In this document: positions 41,401 to 50,400 of the stretch, piece by piece
Numbering within the stretch: position 1 is the stretch's first letter
Layout: every line of letters begins with the position of its first letter
Assembly: GCA_028023455.1 (NCBI GenBank)
Contig: JAQFVV010006695.1
Location: 248,001-312,000 of the forward strand
DNA from: Epiperipatus broadwayi
Lineage: Eukaryota; Onychophora; Udeonychophora; Euonychophora; Peripatidae
Length of the DNA: 64,000 nucleotides
Reading direction: 5' to 3'
Translations under genes and position numbers: made by a program
The notes under the pieces: model-generated
The model's database searches: none
Told to the model about the DNA's origin: nothing
The model's input: the letters and a program-made list of their open reading frames with translations, nothing else

Positions 41401-44400
41401 AACTTTCAAAATTCAACATAAACCTGACAAGTAATTTTTATGAATCTTCATATTTCCAAAAATTCTTGATATAATAGCAGTTTCCTATTAATTATTTAAG
41501 TAAATAAATTTAAATTTACACATAGATGAGAAAGAAAAGTATTGAAAATAAAAAATGCATTTCATTATTGTAAATAGATAAGAACGTGAGTGGTATGGTT
41601 ACATCAGTTGTTTTTTAACAATTAAATAATGTATTTAATGTAATTACTAAATACTGTTAAGTTAATTATTTATATAAAAGATGTGGTTGATAAATCACTA
41701 AATGTAATGCTAATATATAAAGTGGAATACAAATGTGGACCAAATTATATTTGCTGAGTTATCTATTAATATAATTCATGACAGTTTAATTAATTTAAAT
41801 TTTAATAAGCAAAAAAATAAATTTTATTGTTGATATTCTTAAATGGATGGATAGGGCATTACAGCCCCTTTTAACAGTATACAATGGCGCTACCAGCAGT
41901 TATTCCAAAAAAAAATTGCTACAGCAACATCATCTTTGCATAAGCGCTATGTAGAAGATATTCTTATCTATGCTGAAGAAAAAACAATTATTGATATAAA
42001 GGATGGGTTATCTGATTTATCTTCTTTAGTTTGGACTATAGAAAATGATGATACATCAAATGATATAAAGTTTTTAAATATGTATATTCAACGTTCAAAC
42101 TCACAAATTAATTATAAAATGATTATAAAACTCATCAACATTTGTAGTGTAATTCACTCACATTCTTACACTCCAATTTGACATAAATTGGCTGGCTTCA
42201 AAGGTTTTTTGTGTAGAAACTATAAATTATGTAAGTTTGAAGCAGACAGAAAAGAAAACATTAAAAACTATATTAAATCTATATTTTTAGAACATGAAAT
42301 GAAGTCGGGCCACAATTTCAAACCTCTTAATATTAAAGTTGTTTGCAATGATTGAAAAAGAAAATATAAAGAGGCATGGTTTATTTCAAATAACATCACA
42401 ATAAACAAAAGAGACCCATGCATTGCATTATCACATAAATGGTATATATAAATTATTAACTTATAAATTCTATTTATATAAACATATAGTAGTTCTATGA
42501 ATATGACTGACCTGGTCGAAAGCAATGCTTAGAAATAATATTTTATTAAATTTATAAACTTTCCAGAATAGTGTATCTTTCCTATTATTTTTTTATATGC
42601 AAATTAAGGAAAGAAGTATTTCATTGAGTTATATTTTATAATATATATATATATCAACCATTGTATATGTAATAAACAACTTATAAATAGTATTTAATTC
42701 TTATCATTTTGTAGAAATAAATTATATTGCAAAAGCGTACTTTTGTCGCATTAAGCATAAATGCAATGGTTATGTACAGGGTAACAGATTTACAGCACTT
42801 CTTACTATAAGGTATCATTATTTCAGATTCTGCTTATAGTTAGTCATCAATTACAGATATATAAAACAATTCTTTTTTCTGATAATGTTGGGCTACTCTC
42901 ATGTTAGTAACAATTTCTAAATAAAATACTGACTGCTAATTATTTCTTGCTTATCGTATTAAAAACATAACTTTATTGTGAATATATTCATACATGTAAT
43001 ACTATTACTATTAAAGAAGGTACTTCATTCTGACTTTAATAACCAATGACTTATACAACCACATCAAAAACATTTGAGTTACTAGCTCCTGATTATAGAT
43101 GTCCTGAAAAACAAATCAGAGCAGTGTGTGAGAGAAATCAATAATTCACTTTTTTTTTAAATCTTAAATTCCTATTATTTTTATAAAATTATGTGAGGAT
43201 AATTGGTTACAATTTTTTTAATAAAGAAGTCATCAATACTTTTTGGCAAATGAGAGTTCTGTATTAAACCTGTCACTGACAACTGATTTAATCTTTGGAT
43301 ATGTTATGTTATAGCTTCATTGATTATTAATCTGGTAATATGTTCAGTAACAATCTTCAGCAAAATAAAAATTTTATAAATCATGGTGAGAATTCACTTA
43401 CAAAGAGAAAATTTGTTGGTGACAATAAAAGATATTTGGTAAAAAGGGGAACTTGGAATATAGTTTATTAATGCTTAGAAATTCTATGCCATCTCTAAAC
43501 TTTTACATAATAATTAAATGAGGTATTGATATAAATTATAATAGTTCAAAGATTACACAATATCAATTTTGATTAAAAAGAAAATAAGAAATACTGTAGT
43601 GGAATAAACATTTAACTGAAGAATAATTAATTAAATGGCTTTACTGCTCAGAAGTTCACAACAAGTTCAATGCTAGAAATTACAGATTTGCCTACAATCT
43701 GTGGATCTTAAGTTTCCAGAGTCTGCTATTCTTCACTGTTCCCAAATCGTATAGGGAATAATTAATAATCAAATGACTAATTCTCAGAAATTCATAAAAG
43801 TTTATGCACCAGAGATGACAGAGATGGTAGAAATCTAACAATCTTAAACTCTAAGATCTGACATTTTATCTTTACAAAAAACCTACCATATTAATATAAT
43901 AAAATTATTAATAATTTCCTATAAAAAAAATCAAATTTTTATTAATTGAAATATGATTGTAAATAACTAAATTTTATTATTATTTTTTTAACCTTTAACA
44001 AATCTTAAACTAGAAACATATTTTTGGGGGGACATTATTATAACATAAACATGAGTCAAATATTCAGGTGAATATTAATTGAATGGTCCATTTTGTTCTT
44101 TGAAAAATATTAAATTAATTAAAATCTATGTAGATATTTAAATGAAACATTTTTAAAAGTGTGGAATACCTTCATCAGTAGTAATGCTAAATATCCAAAT
44201 TTGTGCAGTCTTAAGGTTTTTCTAATAAAACTGCAGGATAGTCTCTCCAAGTTTAATCAACTTTTCCAATTCATAGGCTCTCCTATCTATATCATGCCAA
44301 TAAACTTCATTATTTCAACCATCCAGCTCACATGTGGCCTTCTTTTAAGTCTTTTAAATCTCTTGGGACTCAGTTCAACTATCCTTCTATTGCCATTTCT

Positions 44401-47400
44401 TCTAGGAATGTCCAGAACAACTTCACTCCAGTCTCTTAATTCTTTCAATATCATTGATATATGATTGTTTTCTCACCCAGGCATTTTTGATTTCAATTAC
44501 CTTTTTAATAATCTCAACAAACATCTCTCCATACTTTGTTGACTGATATAAAATCTTTCTATTACTCTTCTATTAAGTATATAAGTTAAACATCCATAAA
44601 TAAGAAGTAATAAAACATATCTATTAAAAACTTTTCTTTTCAAACAAGTATATTTCTTTTTAATATTAAACTATTTCTTTTAAAAGCAATCAATCCAAAT
44701 TGAATTTTATGATTAATTTCATCCTTTAAGTTTCTATCTGTAATAATAATCTGATATTATAATTGTTAAGTACTTCTAATTCATGATTATCAATTTTTAT
44801 TTTCTTTTTCTAAGAAAATATTTTTTTAGTATTTATCTTTAGTTTTACTTTCTTACCTTCACTTGGTAACATGTGCAATAATTCCTGAAACACTGAAGCA
44901 TTATTTGCAAAAACAATTATATCATCAGCAAAATTTAAATGATCTAAACAATCTCCATGTGTTTTTATTCTCTTACATTACCATTTAATACATAAAATAT
45001 TTCTTATAAAACTGCTGCAAAAAGTTTTGGAGATACAGAATCCTTCTGACATACACACTTATAAATGTTAGTAATCTTCTTCATGTCACCATATAATCTA
45101 ATCATTGCTGTTGCATTTTGATAAATACTCTTCAAAATATGGCAAAAACTTGGAACTATATTTTGATGGTTCAAAGTTTTAATCACTTTGAAAATGCTTC
45201 AAATGCCTTTTCATAATCTACAAATCCACAGTATAAAGACAACTCATATTCATAGGTCTTACTTATGACTTCTTTCAATATTTGGTTATAGACCATTATG
45301 CTAAAACTACTTTTGGTTAGCATGAATGCAAAGTCTGCTGTAATTTCTTTGGTAAAGATTTTGCTTAGAACTAATAGCAGACTGATAGATTTATAATATA
45401 TATATATATCTTCTTTATCATCTTTCTGAATATCAATATTATTATCCTCTTTCAATTATCCATATATCTTTATCATTAATGTAAATCTACTATTATTAAG
45501 TACTGAAAATCTGTAATTGTGCAGAAGGAAATTAACCTCTAACTATGCGTTGTTTCGTAACTAATGTGTGTGCAGAGATTTATAATAGTTACGAAATAGC
45601 ACATAATCGGAATTTAATCTCTTTCTGCACAATTACATATTTATCATATAAATATTTGAAATATAGTTTTGCTAACAATTTTTCTATTTCTTCATTTGCT
45701 TCATTTAAATATAAATAACAATTCTATCATTTCCTAGAACTTTTCCCTTTTTCATCGATTAAATTGCATGTTCAGAAAATGTTGTAACTGCAGGGAATAT
45801 TTTATTACTCTATAATTCTTTGTACAAATCTTCCACACATTTTATGATGTCATTTTTTTTTCCTGTAATAATTACACCTTTTCTTTTTATTGCTGAAATA
45901 ACTTTTCTGCCAATAAAAAGATGTTTTTATATACTTTTGAAACTTTTATTTTCTTTTATAGCTTTCCTTGTCAATTTACAGATATATTTTCTTAATTTAA
46001 AATTAGCTCTTTTTTGTAGCATTTTAGAAAACTTCTGATATTTAATTGTTCTTAATAAATTCTTTTTAAATATTTTTATATTCTTTTTATAATATTTTTT
46101 GTCTCGGTTAAAAATTTTCTGGCGAATTGCTGCTTTATTGTACTAGCTATTTTTGTTGCAGTTTTTAGGAGAATATCAGTTATTTTCTTGATGATCTCAA
46201 TTAAGTTTGAATCTAAAAACTATCCCATTCGAGAAAACAAACAGAATAAACCCCGAATTTTACTGCCATATATAAAAAATATACATAAAAATTTATACAG
46301 AATCTTTTGTAACGATTTTAGCATGTGTTACCGCTCTCCCCCTAATTTCAAGATGTATAAACAATATTAAAAACTATATCCTCCCAATGTATGCCCAGTA
46401 GGCTATTTACAAGATTGTGTGCAGTAATAATAATTACCTGGCATCATATTATGGTGAGAATGGGGCATCCATCTGCACAAGACTCGCACAAAATATATAC
46501 GCATACAACAAGGTTCTAAGTGGTCCATCCCACTCTTCTATTTTTGTGCAGCATGCAGCCACTACAGAACAGCAGTGTAAGCTGGATAATCCTCATGTGG
46601 TATGCAGAGAGTGACATGAGTTGTGAAGGAGGATCAAAGAGGCATATTTTATCATCTCTGACGTCCATGCCATGAATAAAAAAGAAACATTTTATGACAT
46701 CTCTAGAAAGTGGCAAATCTAGGTCAATGAAAATCTGGTCCATCCTAACTTACATCTTCGGATTCCAGCTACATCTTTGAAAATGAAGGCTTAGACCTTC
46801 GAAAGTGCTCGAGTATAAAATTTATTATTTGTAAGGATGGTAATTGTCTATTTAATATAGAAATATTATTTATATATCTTATGGTTTACATGTGCATTTA
46901 TATTAACACAAAATATAGATTTTACATATATATAAACTAACACATAGTTGAACATTAAATATTAAAACAATTAGCAAATTTTAATTTAAATTCATTTGAG
47001 TGTTTCTGAAGATTAAATAAATCAATTGTCAATATTGTTTTTAATAGCTTTTTGCTTCACTAATTTTGCATTAACATGTATCATACATTTCACTAACCAA
47101 TGATCACTTCATGTATCAAATTTATTAGAAACATTGATATCTTGTGTAATGGGCACACATGCTGTTACATTATTATTTTTTAAAAAAAGAACATTAAAGT
47201 TAGTTTATTAATAAAAGTCAGAGTTAAAAAATTGAAAACTAAAAGCTTGCAAAAAACATATATATATATATATAAATCGCACAGATGGAAAATTGTTAAA
47301 AGAAAACTTCATTTTAAAAAAAAGTATTTTAAAACTAAATTTTAAGAAAAAACTTAAAGATAAAAATATATCTTTAAGAAATATACAATAATTAAATTAC

Positions 47401-50400
47401 TTTCTATTGTGTTAAAACTCAAAATGGAAATGATTGTTGGTTTTAATTAATCTAAAGTAAATGAGTCCTTGGGGAAAATTTATAATTAAAGGTCAGATAA
47501 GAGATATAAAAAAATTTAAAAAAGATTGCGTCACCACTTGTGGAAGGTCAACTAACACTTGGACCCTACTGAAAACCACCGGAACAGGAAACCATGGTCA
47601 GTGAATCCGAAGGATTTGTATAAAAAAAAATATTTAAATTAAGAATGGCACTATTGCAGACCCTGAATCACATGGATACTGCAATAAAATAGTTCCAGGA
47701 TTGAACCAGCTAAGGACGCCTCCGGATTAATAACTACAGAATGAACAGAAAGTCTGAATAATAAAAGACTTTGAGGGAATTTGCACAAGGAACTGGAAGC
47801 TCTTCAAATGTAATGTATAAACTATAAATTATGAACTCTAATTATAATAGAACTTTTACTAAATGAACTTCAAATCATATCTTAAACAATTAAGGCCTAA
47901 CCAAGTTTAAATCCTGAACTCTTATCTGACCAACATGAAAGGTTAAATAAATTTTTTAATATTTTTAATGTAATCGTAAAACAGTCATTTCTATTAATTT
48001 ATTTCTTATAATTAATAAGTATAATGGTTAATTAAATTATGTAATGTCATGTATTATGTGTATATGTATGCATGCACCTCCACACTCGGCATCTATCAGT
48101 AAATATGACACCTTATGTTGAGTGTCTTCATGTATTTGCCTAAGCCTCCCCTATAAGTTTCATTATTTGTGAATATGACACCTCGTGATGAGTGTTTTAA
48201 GGAACTCAAGAAGATTCTTTATACATTCCAATATATAATAATCGAACTAGAATAATTCGTGGTGGACGGTTGTGCTGCATATATGTATACATGTGCATGC
48301 TCATTTATAAAATATTAAAGCTATAATTGTTAGTTAAATTAAGTGATGTCATGTATTATGTGTATATGTATGCGTGCACCTACACATTCAGTGTCTATTG
48401 GTAAATATGACACCTTATATTGAGTGTCTTCATATATTTGCCTAAGCCTCCCCTATAAGTTCATTATTTGTGTATGTGACACCTCATGCTGAGTGTCTTA
48501 AGGAACTCAAGAAGAGTATAACCTTTTTTATACATTCCAATTTTTAATAATTGAACTAGAATAATTCTTGGTGGATGGTTGTGCTGCATATATGTATACA
48601 TGTGCATGCTCATTTAGTTTTTAAAATATTAAAGCTTAAAATTTAAACTTAGACGTAAATAGCTGCATGGATTCGTAAGTTTTATGAGTGTAATCTATGT
48701 AGCATATTTATGTCTATCAAAAGATTAAAATGTATAAACAAGAATCTCCATCTGTCCAAACTAAACTTAAATTTAAATATGATAAATATACAAACTAAAC
48801 TAAAGTAATAATGTTTATTCCTCCAATTCAATTTTATATATGAGTGATAATAAATGTTTTTTGCGTAATATTACTGGCAGTAGTTTATTTATTTATTTAC
48901 TTTTTTATCTTTCCATTCTTAAATATATACATTAAGAATTTAGATTATAAATCTCAGCTACTCCTAGAGTTAGTGACATGGCTAACAGTCAGTATATAAT
49001 TATATATAATAAAAAATTGGATCTTAATAGTAAGTATCTGCCTACTATATAAACTTTCCAAGTTCGAACGGTCTGGTGGCGCACTGTGCGGCAGATACGG
49101 TAGGACAAATTCACCCCGACCGTTATACTTGAAATACATATATTCTATTAGCCAAAATATAATCCAATTCTGTTATATCTTCATTATAACATTTCCATGT
49201 CCATTTAGCATTTTTTTCTGAAAAAGAATTTATAATAAATAATGTTTATTTTGGCAAATTCTTCAAAGGTGTATCCTCTTTCATTTCTGTTACCACAATC
49301 AAATTTCCTCACAACACTTTCATATCTCAATTAATCCAATTCTAACATTAAAATTCCCCAAAACAATTTTAAAATATTGTTTGAGACAATCAAAATTATT
49401 TTGCACATTTATACATTAAACCCTCTCCCTTTTTGATACAATTAGAACTTGGTGGGAATAAACCTGAATCATTAGAATTTGGTATCTTAGATTAATCTGA
49501 ACATGTAATGTTGCCATTCTGATCTGATATACCATCAATCTTTATAATGTTATTTTTCTACTTTTTATATGGAATGAAATCTTATCCACTTTTGATTTCA
49601 ATAGTTGTATCTTTGTAGTGAAGTAATTGTACACTTTTAAAATTAATTATTTTCTCCTTTTCCTCTAACGTCTTATATACATTATTTTTCACAATCTTGT
49701 TCTTCCATTTTTTTTTTTTTAATTCAGAATGATTCCCACTCCACTTGTACATTTGTAGTGAAATCTCTGTTCACTTTTTAAATTGTCTCTTCATCTTTTC
49801 TTCTAATTTCACAAAATCCAACAATGACACATTTAATATTATACAATTCTTCTTCTAATTCATATGATCTTTCACTTGAAAGTGATTTGCAATTATGAAT
49901 ACCTAAATAAAAGAACAACATCAAATGGCAGTCTGGATCTGAAAATAGGGAATTCTTAATACCCCATGCCTTCAGCTATTAATTATTGGTGTGGCTATTG
50001 ATTTTACAGTCTCCTGGGAATAAGGGCCTTAATATAGTTTTGCCTAATAAATATCTAATAAAAAATCATTTGCACACACATTCATCCAGCTTCAAAAAAA
50101 ATCAATTGATGTTCCAATGCAAAAATCTAAGACAACTGTGAAGAATAACCACATGGCATTTCTTGGTCTTAGTCAATAAACACCGTCTTAGCTGATGCAT
50201 ATTGATGAGCAGCCTATTCATATTCATTTACTGTATAAATAATCACTTACTTAACAGATGAAACAACAATTATGTATAGTGTAAATACTAAGAATTTACT
50301 CTCTTTGGCTCCATTAAGGCTTCAAAAAATAATCAAAGAGCCTTCTTTAAATCATGTCACAATAATTTTCTGTATTAAAAAAAAAAAAAAGACAAAATGA

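Larger units (their letters stand above)
46840..49905 (-). pseudogene. RTE LINE apurinic-like endonuclease, interrupted
   Basis: Motifs seen are SLSSERSYELEEEL and VIVGFCEIRRKDEETI near 49900-49790. WTWKCYNEDITELDYILAN follows near 49200-49140. After the inserted element come QDINVSNKFD and SDHWLVK near 47140-47080. These give the E, D and SDH positions of the DNA-nicking domain. Numerous stops. Confidence 0.75.
44140..49910 (-). mobile_element. RTE-type LINE relic, split by three insertions
   Basis: On the minus strand, endonuclease pieces lie at 49905-49131 and 47144-46840. The linker is at 46360-45640 and the RT at 45520-44140. Interruptions are the 1.98-kb element (47145-49127), an approximately 0.45-kb insertion (about 46385-46835) and a 116-bp fold-back element (45522-45637). 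Order and motifs are those of RTE-clade LINEs. No functional ORF remains. Confidence 0.75.

Noticed and set aside
49040-49105. tRNA-derived SINE head suggested by GTTCGAAC and TGGCGCACTG
   Set aside because: The boxes are in the wrong order and too close. The block is better explained as the conserved end of the 8.1-kb family.
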